Origin: an uncultured bacterium
Lineage (GTDB): Bacteria > Bacillota > Negativicutes > Acidaminococcales > Acidaminococcaceae
Direction of reading: 5' to 3'
NCBI GenBank assembly: GCA_905215645.1
Contig: CAJMQS010000035.1
Location: 1-21,428 of the forward strand
Length of the DNA: 21,428 nt
The notes under the pieces were generated by a model. The model searched no databases. It was not told the DNA's origin and saw only the letters and a list, made by a program, of their open reading frames with translations. Shown in pieces: positions 8,105 to 15,095 of this stretch. Both the position numbers and the translations under genes were made by a program. Positions within the stretch are counted from its first letter, which is position 1. Each line of letters begins with the position of its first letter.

Positions 8105-9424
8105 TCAGTAGGCTCCCACCAGGAAGCCGAAATACAAAGGCAGTTCCAGGATCTTTCCCTTCCGGGCCACATTGTCCATCCCCAGCTGGATAGCCTGTTC
8201 CACTTGGTATTTCTCCGGCTGCTGGAGCAGGGTCTTCAGGCTCTTGGTATTCCCGGTGGAAGGAGTTGCTTTCACCAGGGTGCTTTTCCCCTCGTGGAGG
8301 ATGACGAAATCCACTTCCAACCCGGAATTTTTATGATAATAATAGAGCTTCCGGCCGCTCTTGCTCAGAAGATCCGCCGCCAGGCTTTCATAGACAGCTC
8401 CCTGGCAGCCGGAAAGATCTCCCTGGAGGAGTTTCTGCCGATCTTCCCCGGTGAGCATAGCCGCATACAGTCCCACATCCTTCAGATAGACTTTGAAGAT
8501 GGAATCGATGGCATGCCGTTCCAGGGGCAGTCCCGGTTCCGTCAGGTTGTAGCTCCGGGTGACGATCCCGGCTTCTTCCAGCCACAGCAGCGCTCCTTCG
8601 AACTGGGAGGCCTTGGACCCCTTTTTCAGCTGGGCATACTGGTATTTCTTGTTTTCCTTGTCCAGCTGGAGAGGGACGGCATCCAGCACCGTCTTCAGCT
8701 TGGCCCGGGCCCGCTTGTTCACCTGGACGAACAGGTTCTCCTCATAATCTTGGAGGATCTTCTGCTGCATCTCCAGGACTTTCTGCAGGTCATGGCTCCG
8801 GACGTATTCTTCCACTACGGCCGGCATTCCCCCCACCAGCACATACTGGCGCAGCAATTCATTCAGACGCAGATGGAGGGCTTCCGGCACCGGGGTTTCC
8901 CGGTCCAGGCTCTGGTGGAGCATATCCAGCACCGGAGTGGTGATCCCGTTGGCCCAGAGGAATTCCTCGAAATCCAGCGGGACCATATTTACCACGGTTT
9001 CACAGCCCACGGCAATGGGGACCGGTTCTTTCCCATAGCCCTTGACCCCCAGCAGGGATCCGGCTGCGATCACATCGTACCTTCCGTCCAGTTTAAAGGC
9101 TTTCAGGGCAGCCCTGGCTTCTGGGCATTCCTGGATCTCGTCCAGCACCAGCACGGTCCGGTAAGGTTCAAAGACCGCTTCCGGCCCTACCAATGCCGTG
9201 ATCAGCATCACCAGGTAATTCACATCCAAGGAATCCTGGAAAATGGCGGCATAATCAGGTTTTTCCAGGAAATTCAGGTATACCACATGGGCATATTCCT
9301 TCCTGGCAAAATCCAGGATGGAGGTGGTTTTTCCGCAATGGCGGCATCCCTTGACCACCAGGGGATTGTGTTTCGGGACCCGTTTCCAGGTCTGCAGGAA
9401 CTTTTCGATCTTGCGCTGAAGCAT
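8105..9424 (-). CDS. AAA ATPase with DUF4143 domain
   Basis: The 439-residue protein has an N-terminal AAA_14-type ATPase domain: Walker A GCRHCGKT (26-33), Walker B VLVLDE (91-96) and the AAGSLLGV sensor segment (120-127). The C-terminal half matches DUF4143, with GAVYESLAADLL (342-353) and LEVDFVI (369-375) followed by VKA. These resemble a PD-(D/E)xK nuclease-like core. The role of this very common family is not established; members are often scattered as solitary genes and show signs of horizontal spread. GAGGAG precedes the ATG. The gene has its own promoter downstream of tex and leads into the transpeptidase gene. The family assignment is firm; a functional link to the transpeptidase is only positional. 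Confidence 0.9.
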   Translation of the reverse strand: MLQRKIEKFLQTWKRVPKHNPLVVKGCRHCGKTTSILDFARKEYAHVVYLNFLEKPDYAAIFQDSLDVNYLVMLITALVGPEAVFEPYRTVLVLDEIQECPEARAALKAFKLDGRYDVIAAGSLLGVKGYGKEPVPIAVGCETVVNMVPLDFEEFLWANGITTPVLDMLHQSLDRETPVPEALHLRLNELLRQYVLVGGMPAVVEEYVRSHDLQKVLEMQQKILQDYEENLFVQVNKRARAKLKTVLDAVPLQLDKENKKYQYAQLKKGSKASQFEGALLWLEEAGIVTRSYNLTEPGLPLERHAIDSIFKVYLKDVGLYAAMLTGEDRQKLLQGDLSGCQGAVYESLAADLLSKSGRKLYYYHKNSGLEVDFVILHEGKSTLVKATPSTGNTKSLKTLLQQPEKYQVEQAIQLGMDNVARKGKILELPLYFGFLVGAY

Positions 9425-9481
9425 AGGACTCCTCTTTCTTTTCCAATGGGATACGGTTCATGGTTTTACTGAGCTCCTTAC

Positions 9482-9510
9482 ACTTTACAAGAAATGGGTC
9501 CATTTTTCAA
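9482..9510 (-). promoter_or_regulatory. Likely promoter of the ATPase-ggt unit
   Basis: Minus-strand TTGAAA (9505-9510) and TAAAGT (9482-9487) are 17 bp apart, in the 110-bp gap between tex and the ATPase gene. No hairpin terminator is visible in the gap, so readthrough from tex is also possible. Confidence 0.5.
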
Positions 9511-9534
9511 GGAACTTTTTGGATTTTTTCCATT

Positions 9535-11700
9535 TTATTTTTTCAAAGTAAGACCGATACGCCCTCTCTTCTCATCCACGCTGATGACCTTGACCTGGAC
9601 CGTCTCTCCCACGCTGACCACATCCAAGGGATGCTTGATCCGCCGCTCACTCATTTCCGAGATGTGGATCAGGCCGGCAGTCTTGATGCCGATATCCACA
9701 AAGGCGCCGAAATCCGTCACGTTCCGCACCGTACCCCGGAGGATCGTCCCCACTTTGATGTCTGACAGTTTGATGATGTTCTGCCGGGTCAAAGGAGCCG
9801 GCAGGTCCGCCCGGGGATCCCGGCCCGGTGCCACCAGGGCATCCAGGATGTCATGGATGGTGGGTTCCCCCGCCCCCAGTTCCCGGGCCAGCCGGGCTTC
9901 GTCCGCTTGTTTCCGTTTAGCGGCCAAGAGGGCCAGCTTTTCTTTATCTTTTAAATCGTCCAGAGCAAAGCCCAGCTTCTCCAGCAGTTTCTCGGCCAAG
10001 TCATAAGATTCCGGATGGACAGGAGTCGCATCCAGAGGGGATTTCCCGTCCCGGATCCGCAGGAACCCGGCACACTGGGTAAAGGCCGCCGGTCCCAGCC
10101 GGGGCACTTTCAACAGCTGCCGCCTGCCGGTGAAACGACCGTTGGCGTTCCGGTAAGCTACGATATTCCCGGCAGTGGCAGCAGTGATCCCGGCCACATG
10201 GCGGAGCAGGGCCGGCGAAGCCGTATTCAGGTCCACGCCCACATGGTTCACCGCCATTTCCACCACCCCGTCCAGAGTCCCTGCCAGCGCTTTCTGATCC
10301 ACATCATGCTGGTACTGTCCCACTCCGATGGCCTGGGGATCGATCTTCACCAGTTCCGCCAGAGGATCCTGGATCCGCCGGGCCAGGGATACCGCACCCC
10401 GGCTGGTCACATCGTATTCCGGCAGTTCCTCTTGGGCCAGTTTGGACGCAGAATACACAGAAGCCCCCGCTTCGTTGGTGATCAGGTAATGGACATCCTG
10501 CAGATGGTGTTCCTGGATCAGCTGGGCCGCAAACTGTTCCGTTTCATAGGAAGCTGTGCCGTTGCCGATGGACAGCAGGGTCACATGGTGCTTTTGGATC
10601 AGGGACAGGAGCAGCTCTTCCGCTTTTTTCTTTTGCCCCTCTCCCTGGGTCACCTGGATCACCCCATGGTCCAGCACCTGGCCGGTGGGATCCACCACCG
10701 CCACCTTGCAGCCGGTCCGGTAGCCCGGGTCCAAGCCCATCACCGTATGGCCGCCCAGAGGGGCCTGGAGCAGCAGCTGCCGCAGGTTGGCCCCGAACAC
10801 CTTGATGGCCTGTGCCTCTGCCTGTTCCGTCAGCTGGTTCCGGATTTCCCGTTCCAGGGCCGGGAACAGCAGCCGTTTCCAGCTGTCCGCCAAGGCTTCC
10901 TTCAGCTGGTCCGTATAGATACAGGGACGGCGGAAGACCCGGCGTTCCATCCGGCGGATAGCCGTCTCTTCTTCCCAAACCAAATGGACTTTCAGACAGC
11001 CTTTCTTTTCTCCCCGGTTGATGGCCAGCACCCGATGGGAAGGCAGGGTCCGCACCGGTTCCCGATACTCTTTGTACATCAGGAAAGTCTGGGCTTCCGG
11101 AGCCTCTTCCACCAGTTCTGTCTGGAGGAACCCATGGTTCCACAGCTGCTCCCGGAGAGTCTGCCGGAGAGCGACATCTTCTGCCGCCAGTTCTGCCACG
11201 ATATCCCTGGCTCCGGCCAACGCTTCTTCCGGCGTTTCCACGCCTTTTTCCGGGTCCACATAGGCCTGGGCGGCGGTCAGGGCATCTCCCTTCTGTTCCC
11301 GCTGGAGCAGGAACGCCGCAGCCAAAGGTTCCAATCCTTTTTCCCGAGCCTGTTGGGCGCGGGTCCGCCGCTTTTGTTTATAGGGCAGGTAATAATCTTC
11401 CAATTCTGTGAGCTTTTCCGCTTTTTCAATGGCCTGGCGCAGTTCCGGAGTCAGTTTCCCCTGTTCCTCGATTTTGGCCAGGATCTCCTCCTGGCGTTTC
11501 ACCAGATTCCGGAGAGTCCCCAGCCGTTCTTCGATGGTCCGGATCTGTTCATCCAGGAGGGACCCGGTCATTTCCTTCCGGTAGCGAGCGATAAAGGGAA
11601 CCGTATTCCCTCCATCCAGCAGTTCCACGGTCTTTTCCACCTGCCAGGGCTGGACAGAAAGTTCCCGGGCAATAGCCGGGGCGATGTCAGTTTGTTTCAT
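9535..11700 (-). CDS. tex: Tex, transcription accessory / S1 RNA-binding protein
   Basis: The 721-residue length is close to the family norm. In order: the helical Tex N-terminal region with VPFIARYRKEMTG (34-46) and YYLPYKQKRRTRAQ (103-116); an RNase H-like (YqgF) domain beginning MGLDPGYRTGCKVAVVD (321-337); helix-hairpin-helix repeats around VGVDLNTASPALL (487-499); and a C-terminal S1 domain (VGTILRGTVRNVTDFGAFVD, 650-669, to 720). Tex is a cytoplasmic nucleic-acid-binding protein that acts with the transcription elongation complex. The ATG at 11700 is chosen because the Tex homology begins with MKQTDIAPAIARELSV and GAAAGGA lies upstream; the longer start at 11748 would add unrelated residues. 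No clear promoter is visible upstream, where a hairpin and repeats lie. Confidence 0.96.
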   Translation of the reverse strand: MKQTDIAPAIARELSVQPWQVEKTVELLDGGNTVPFIARYRKEMTGSLLDEQIRTIEERLGTLRNLVKRQEEILAKIEEQGKLTPELRQAIEKAEKLTELEDYYLPYKQKRRTRAQQAREKGLEPLAAAFLLQREQKGDALTAAQAYVDPEKGVETPEEALAGARDIVAELAAEDVALRQTLREQLWNHGFLQTELVEEAPEAQTFLMYKEYREPVRTLPSHRVLAINRGEKKGCLKVHLVWEEETAIRRMERRVFRRPCIYTDQLKEALADSWKRLLFPALEREIRNQLTEQAEAQAIKVFGANLRQLLLQAPLGGHTVMGLDPGYRTGCKVAVVDPTGQVLDHGVIQVTQGEGQKKKAEELLLSLIQKHHVTLLSIGNGTASYETEQFAAQLIQEHHLQDVHYLITNEAGASVYSASKLAQEELPEYDVTSRGAVSLARRIQDPLAELVKIDPQAIGVGQYQHDVDQKALAGTLDGVVEMAVNHVGVDLNTASPALLRHVAGITAATAGNIVAYRNANGRFTGRRQLLKVPRLGPAAFTQCAGFLRIRDGKSPLDATPVHPESYDLAEKLLEKLGFALDDLKDKEKLALLAAKRKQADEARLARELGAGEPTIHDILDALVAPGRDPRADLPAPLTRQNIIKLSDIKVGTILRGTVRNVTDFGAFVDIGIKTAGLIHISEMSERRIKHPLDVVSVGETVQVKVISVDEKRGRIGLTLKK

Positions 11701-11722
11701 TTTATTGTCCTTTCGTGAAAAG

Positions 11723-11750
11723 GTGTGTGGCTGCCCAAGCAGCCGCACAC
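11723..11750 (-). terminator. 12-bp hairpin with short T-run in front of tex
   Basis: Arms 11723-11734 and 11739-11750 pair fully (one G-T) around a CCAA loop; on the minus strand TTTT follows two bases later. It could end the ECF operon transcript, or it may lie in the tex leader as an attenuator, since only 22 bp separate it from the tex ATG. Confidence 0.5.
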
Positions 11751-11775
11751 GTCATTAGTCTCCGACTCCTTCCCT

Positions 11776-11840
11776 GGGCGTCAGAGTGGGTCAGATGCGC
11801 GAATGGGGGATTTGGTTCGTGACACATCCCCCGGATCTCG
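11776..11840. repeat. Half-unit of the palindromic repeat family (H2)
   Basis: A diverged left arm is followed by the family loop GATGCGCGAA (11793-11802), 70 bp ahead of the same loop in copy R2. After it comes a small hairpin GGGGGAT...ATCCCCC enclosing GGTTCGTGACA, which resembles the GGTTCGTGGCA of half-unit H1. Confidence 0.55.
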
Positions 11841-11968
11841 CCAGGCGCGAAAGATGTGCCCAGATACGCGAAAGCAGTGGATTTTGGCTGGGGCATAGTA
11901 CAAGGACGTACATGCCACAGTCAAAATCCGCTGCTGACAAAGTAGATGGGTGCATATTTCGCGCCTGG
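11841..11968. repeat. 128-bp palindromic repeat, copy R2
   Basis: Same architecture and length as R1. Outer arms 11841-11862 and 11947-11968 pair at 18 of 22 strictly, more with G-T. Loops are GATACGCGAA (11863-11872) and GACAAAGTAGA (11936-11946). Inner arms 11873-11890 and 11918-11935 pair at 16 of 18. The tip hairpin GGCATaGTAC with GTACATGCC spans 11891-11917. Arm sequences differ from R1 but still pair within the copy. Confidence 0.9.
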
Positions 11969-12083
11969 GTTATGCGTTAGCTAAATATGTTTCACCCAGT
12001 GGTACATGCCCGGCTCCAAAATCTTCGCTGACAAAGCAGATGAGGTCTTATTGTGTGCAGGGGTTATGCGTTAGCTAAATATG
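11969..12083. repeat. Right-arm half-unit (H3) and 22-bp direct repeats
   Basis: A 22-bp sequence containing GTTATGCGTTAGCTAAATAT occurs at 11968-11989 and again, identical, at 12062-12083. Between them lies a partial unit with the tip GGTACATGCC (12001-12010) and the family right loop GACAAAGCAGA (12030-12040), but no left arm. The second direct repeat overlaps the end of ecfT and supplies its stop codon. With H2, R2 and the hairpin before tex, this accounts for the gene-free stretch 11701-12074. Confidence 0.8.
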
Positions 12084-12743
12084 CTTAACCCAGATCGGAT
12101 ACGTGCTCAGCACGATGACGATCACCAGCGTCACATAGTCCCCCAGATGCAGCTGCATGGGCCGGCGGTTCTTGTAGGTATTGGGGCCGAAGCCCTTCAG
12201 TTCCATGGAAAGAGCCAAAGTATCGGATTTGGCCACGGCCCGCATCACCAAGGGCTTCACCACTGCCAGATAGGCATAGAGCCGTTTGAAGGCATTCCCT
12301 CGGTTGGAATAGCCCCGGCAGGACTGGGCATCCAGGGTAATGGCGGAATCCGACAGAAAATCCGGCACGAACCGCAGGGCCGTGGTGAGCATGAAGGCAT
12401 ATTCATAGGGCATATGGAATTTTTCCACCAGAGCCTGGGCGATGTCCTGGATCCGGGTAGAAGCCAGGAGGCACAGGAAGGCGGTGGTCATGACGAACAT
12501 CCGCAGGCCCCCGGTGAGAGCTACATACAGGGGAGAGCCGAACAGCAGCTGGAGCACCACCATCATGCCGGTGAACACCGTCAGGGTCCCGATGGCGGCC
12601 ATGGTCATCCGGTCCCGCTTGATGTACAGCAGGATCACCAGTTCCAGCACCAGCAGTGTGGCCACCGCTGGGATCGGCAGCAGGAACACCCAAGCCGTCA
12701 CCGCCAGCACCAGGATCAGTTTGGTAAAGGCTGTAATCTTCAT
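12075..12743 (-). CDS. ecfT: ECF transporter transmembrane component EcfT (CbiQ family)
   Basis: The 222-residue membrane protein has hydrophobic segments near residues 5-40, 48-70, 78-96 and a C-terminal one at 202-218. The two cytoplasmic coupling motifs that contact the ATPases are recognisable in variant form: DAQSCRGYS in place of the usual A-R-G motif, and SMELKGFG for the second. EcfT forms the scaffold joining the ATPase pair to the substrate-binding S component. Its ATG overlaps the stop of the upstream ATPase gene (ATGA), implying translational coupling. The stop codon and last few codons lie in a dispersed repeat, so the C-terminus may have been altered by repeat insertion. Confidence 0.92.
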   Translation of the reverse strand: MKITAFTKLILVLAVTAWVFLLPIPAVATLLVLELVILLYIKRDRMTMAAIGTLTVFTGMMVVLQLLFGSPLYVALTGGLRMFVMTTAFLCLLASTRIQDIAQALVEKFHMPYEYAFMLTTALRFVPDFLSDSAITLDAQSCRGYSNRGNAFKRLYAYLAVVKPLVMRAVAKSDTLALSMELKGFGPNTYKNRRPMQLHLGDYVTLVIVIVLSTYPIWVKHI

Positions 12744-13549
12744 GCTTCGGCACCTTCTTTCGGCTGGATCTTACTGCACAGGTCTTCCGGGCTGTCCGCC
12801 GCCACTCCGAACAGAGCCCCCAGCCGGGCCAGGACCGGCTGCTTCAGCCCCCATTCCTCAATAGGGCGCTTCCCATCGAAAAGGTCCGCAGTCTTCCCGT
12901 CATAGACCAGCTGGCCGTCATGGAGCACCAGGGCATGGGTGGTGAATTTCCGGGCGATTTCCATATCATGGGTGATCAGGATCAGTGTCATGTGCTTTTC
13001 TTTCTGGAGTTTGGCCAGGTACTCCATCATATGCTGTTTTTCCTGTTCGTCCTGACCGTTGGTGATTTCATCCAAGATCAGGGTCCGGGGTTGGAGGGCC
13101 AGCGCCACTGCCACTCCCAGCCGCCGTTTCTGCCCGAAGGAAAGTCCCCGGGGATATTGGTCCAAGTAGGGGGTCAGCCCCATGGCGTCCACCGCCTCCC
13201 GCACCTGCCGGTCCAAAGTCTCCTTGGGCATTTTCCGGTTCTGGAGCCCGTAGGCCACTTCGTCATACACCGTATCTCCCAAAAGCTGCAGATCCGGATT
13301 CTGGAACACATAGCCCACCTTGTCTGCCAAGTCCGCCGGTTCATAATCCACGATATCCACCCCATCCACCAGCACTTGTCCGCTCCGTGGATGGTTCAGG
13401 GCCATGAACAGCCGGCTGAGGGTGGTCTTGCCGCTGCCGTTGTGCCCCAGAAGGGCCGCCGCTTCCCCGTCTTCGATCCGGCAGCTGATGTCCTGGAGCA
13501 CAGGGATGCCCCGCCGATAGGCAAAGTTCACTGTTTTTGCTTCAATCAT
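12740..13549 (-). CDS. ecfA: ECF transporter ATPase, second subunit (degenerate signature motif)
   Basis: This 269-residue ABC ATPase has Walker A GHNGSGKT (35-42), Q-loop VFQNPDLQ (81-88), Walker B TLILDE (156-161) and H-loop ITHD (192-195). The signature is LSFGQ (136-140) instead of LSGGQ, and the segment after Walker B reads ITNGQD rather than PTxGLD. The ATG at 13549 has GGGAGG upstream and overlaps the previous stop as ATGA; longer starts would add residues without homology. It should pair with the other ATPase to energise uptake through EcfT. Confidence 0.93.
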   Translation of the reverse strand: MIEAKTVNFAYRRGIPVLQDISCRIEDGEAAALLGHNGSGKTTLSRLFMALNHPRSGQVLVDGVDIVDYEPADLADKVGYVFQNPDLQLLGDTVYDEVAYGLQNRKMPKETLDRQVREAVDAMGLTPYLDQYPRGLSFGQKRRLGVAVALALQPRTLILDEITNGQDEQEKQHMMEYLAKLQKEKHMTLILITHDMEIARKFTTHALVLHDGQLVYDGKTADLFDGKRPIEEWGLKQPVLARLGALFGVAADSPEDLCSKIQPKEGAEA

Positions 13550-14409
13550 GCCTTGCCGCCTCCCTGAAATTTCTGGAGCAGTTCTTTCTCTGCTTCTTCT
13601 TCCGTTCTCCAGTTCCCCAATCGCATCTGATATTTTTCTTCCAGTCCCAGTTTCACCAGCCACAGTTCCGGCAGGTTTTCTCGCAGGTCTTCCTGGGCAA
13701 AGGCAGCCCGGGCTGCTGCTTCGAAATCTCCCTGCACCCGAGCCTCTCCGCCGCTGATCAGCACCAGGTCCGTCATATAGGGCAGCAGGTAGTTCAAGTC
13801 ATGTTCCACCACCACCACCGTCATCTGATGCTGCTGATAGATCTTGTACAGCAGAGCGTACAGGGATCGTGCCCCATCCGGATCCAGGGCGGAAACCGGT
13901 TCATCCAGGATCAGTACCTCCGGCCGGCAGGCCAGCACCGAAGCCAGCAGCAGCCGCTGGCGCTGGCCTCCGGACAGTTCATCCAGCTGGTAATTTTCCC
14001 GGCCGGGGAGTCCTACATCGGCCAGGGCCTGGCTCACCCGGGCATCCACTTCTTCCGGGGAGAAACCATGGTTCAAGAGACCGAAGGCGATTTCTTCTCC
14101 GGCCGTCAGGGAAACCATCTGGCTTTCGTAGTCGTCCATCATGATCCCCACCCGCATGGCGATTTCAGAGATCTTCCGGCCTTGGATGTTTTCTCCCAGG
14201 ACTTCCACGGAACCGTGGTACCGGCCGCCGTAATAATGGGGAACGATTCCCGTCATGGCCTTGCACAAAGTGGTCTTGCCGGCGCCGCTGGGACCTGCAA
14301 TGGCAGTGAAGCTGCCTTTCTGGATATCCAGGTTGATATCTTTCAGCACCAGGTCACTGTTCAGATAGGCAAAATAAAAATCGGAAATCCGGATGGCTGT
14401 TTCACTCAT
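13546..14409 (-). CDS. ecfA: ECF transporter ATPase, first subunit
   Basis: This 287-residue ABC ATPase carries Walker A GPSGAGKT (39-46), a canonical signature LSGGQRQR (145-152), Walker B EVLILDE (164-170) and H-loop VEHD (201-204). At the Q-loop the usual FQ is replaced by MD (VGIMMDDYESQ, Asp92), although a Gln lies five residues later. The ATG at 14409 overlaps the end of the S-component gene by 8 bp. Together with the second ATPase it forms an asymmetric pair, each missing a different consensus residue. The C-terminal 60 residues are charged and helical. Confidence 0.93.
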   Translation of the reverse strand: MSETAIRISDFYFAYLNSDLVLKDINLDIQKGSFTAIAGPSGAGKTTLCKAMTGIVPHYYGGRYHGSVEVLGENIQGRKISEIAMRVGIMMDDYESQMVSLTAGEEIAFGLLNHGFSPEEVDARVSQALADVGLPGRENYQLDELSGGQRQRLLLASVLACRPEVLILDEPVSALDPDGARSLYALLYKIYQQHQMTVVVVEHDLNYLLPYMTDLVLISGGEARVQGDFEAAARAAFAQEDLRENLPELWLVKLGLEEKYQMRLGNWRTEEEAEKELLQKFQGGGKA

Positions 14410-14971
14410 GGCGTTTCCCCTCCGTAGCAAAGAAAATCTTCCGGACTGGGCCGTAGAGCACCTGGGTCACCACTCCGTTCAGGACGCCCACGGTGAGCAC
14501 CACCGGCAGCATGGCATGGGTCCACACCGTAAGGGGCAGGCCCAGTACCAGCTTCAGGATATAGGTGAACACGCTGCCGCTCACGGAGGTAGCCAAGAAG
14601 CCGATGATGAACGGTTTGACCTTCAGCCCGTCCAGATGGGCCAGGGCAAAAGCCTTCACCAGGAGGCAGGCCGTCAGGGCGCCGCTCAGTTCACTGGCGA
14701 TATTCCCCAGGGGAAAGGCGGATTTGGAAGAGGGGATCAAGGTCAGCCCAGCCACGAACCCGATGCCCAGTGCCCGGGTGGGGCCTGGTTTGGTCAGGCT
14801 GATGGTGATGGAATACATGGCGATGGTCCAGTTGGGGGTCACCCCGCCCACATTGGGGCTGATGGTATGGAGGATGACACCGATGGCCAGCAGCAGTGCC
14901 GTCATCGCCACCCAGCGATGGGTATCCCGTGCTGCTTCCACCGTAATCAGATCCGGAATCGGTTTATCCAT
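14402..14971 (-). CDS. ECF transporter S component, substrate unknown
   Basis: This 189-residue membrane protein has about six hydrophobic segments: near 20-39, 47-59, 67-80, 90-108, 119-143 and 150-172. A soluble N-terminus precedes the first (AIGVILHTISP). The AIGVILH...GG...P pattern and FPLGNI segment resemble, in my recollection, the TrpP-like group of vitamin or tryptophan S components, but I cannot assign a substrate. It is the first gene of an S-A-A-T operon with overlapping genes, the arrangement of a dedicated ECF system. AAAGGAG (14981-14987) lies upstream of the ATG. The leader is only about 30 nt, so no riboswitch fits that would reveal the ligand. Confidence 0.8.
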   Translation of the reverse strand: MDKPIPDLITVEAARDTHRWVAMTALLLAIGVILHTISPNVGGVTPNWTIAMYSITISLTKPGPTRALGIGFVAGLTLIPSSKSAFPLGNIASELSGALTACLLVKAFALAHLDGLKVKPFIIGFLATSVSGSVFTYILKLVLGLPLTVWTHAMLPVVLTVGVLNGVVTQVLYGPVRKIFFATEGKRHE

Positions 14972-15009
14972 GATACGATGCTCCTTTGCTGCAATGGATT
15001 ATAGAATAT

Positions 15010-15038
15010 AGTTTATGGGGCAGCGGGGAGGATGTCAA
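15010..15038 (-). promoter_or_regulatory. Promoter of the ECF transporter operon
   Basis: Minus-strand TTGACA (15033-15038) and TAAACT (15010-15015) are 17 bp apart. The -35 box begins directly after the T-run of the terminator that ends the TetR gene. A second TATAAT-like box lies a few bases further on. Confidence 0.7.
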
Positions 15039-15040
15039 GG

Positions 15041-15095
15041 AAAAAGGGGGCTGCTGCACGTGTGAAAATTCACACACGTGCAGCAGCCCCTTTTT
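15041..15095 (-). terminator. Strong, potentially bidirectional terminator after the TetR gene
   Basis: An 18-bp perfect stem (15047-15064 with 15073-15090) is flanked by five A and five T. Its T-run overlaps the last base positions of the TetR gene. It insulates the ECF operon from TetR transcription. Confidence 0.85.

Noticed and set aside
6382..8193. 603-codon plus-strand frame opposite ggt (similarly 8204-9472, 10015-11718, 12081-12905, 13537-14427)
   Set aside because: Their translations are His/Gln/Pro-rich with no domain, and they mirror well-supported minus-strand genes in GC-rich DNA.
11968..12083. Possible CRISPR array from the 22-bp direct repeats
   Set aside because: Only two copies, the interval is itself a repeat half-unit rather than a unique spacer, and no cas gene is present.
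6335..12083. Insertion sequence with transposase
   Set aside because: The repeats carry no open frame resembling a transposase; they are small and palindromic, so at most non-autonomous.
14972..15009. Riboswitch in front of the ECF S-component gene
   Set aside because: The leader predicted from the promoter is about 30 nt, too short for any known vitamin riboswitch, and no conserved motif is visible.
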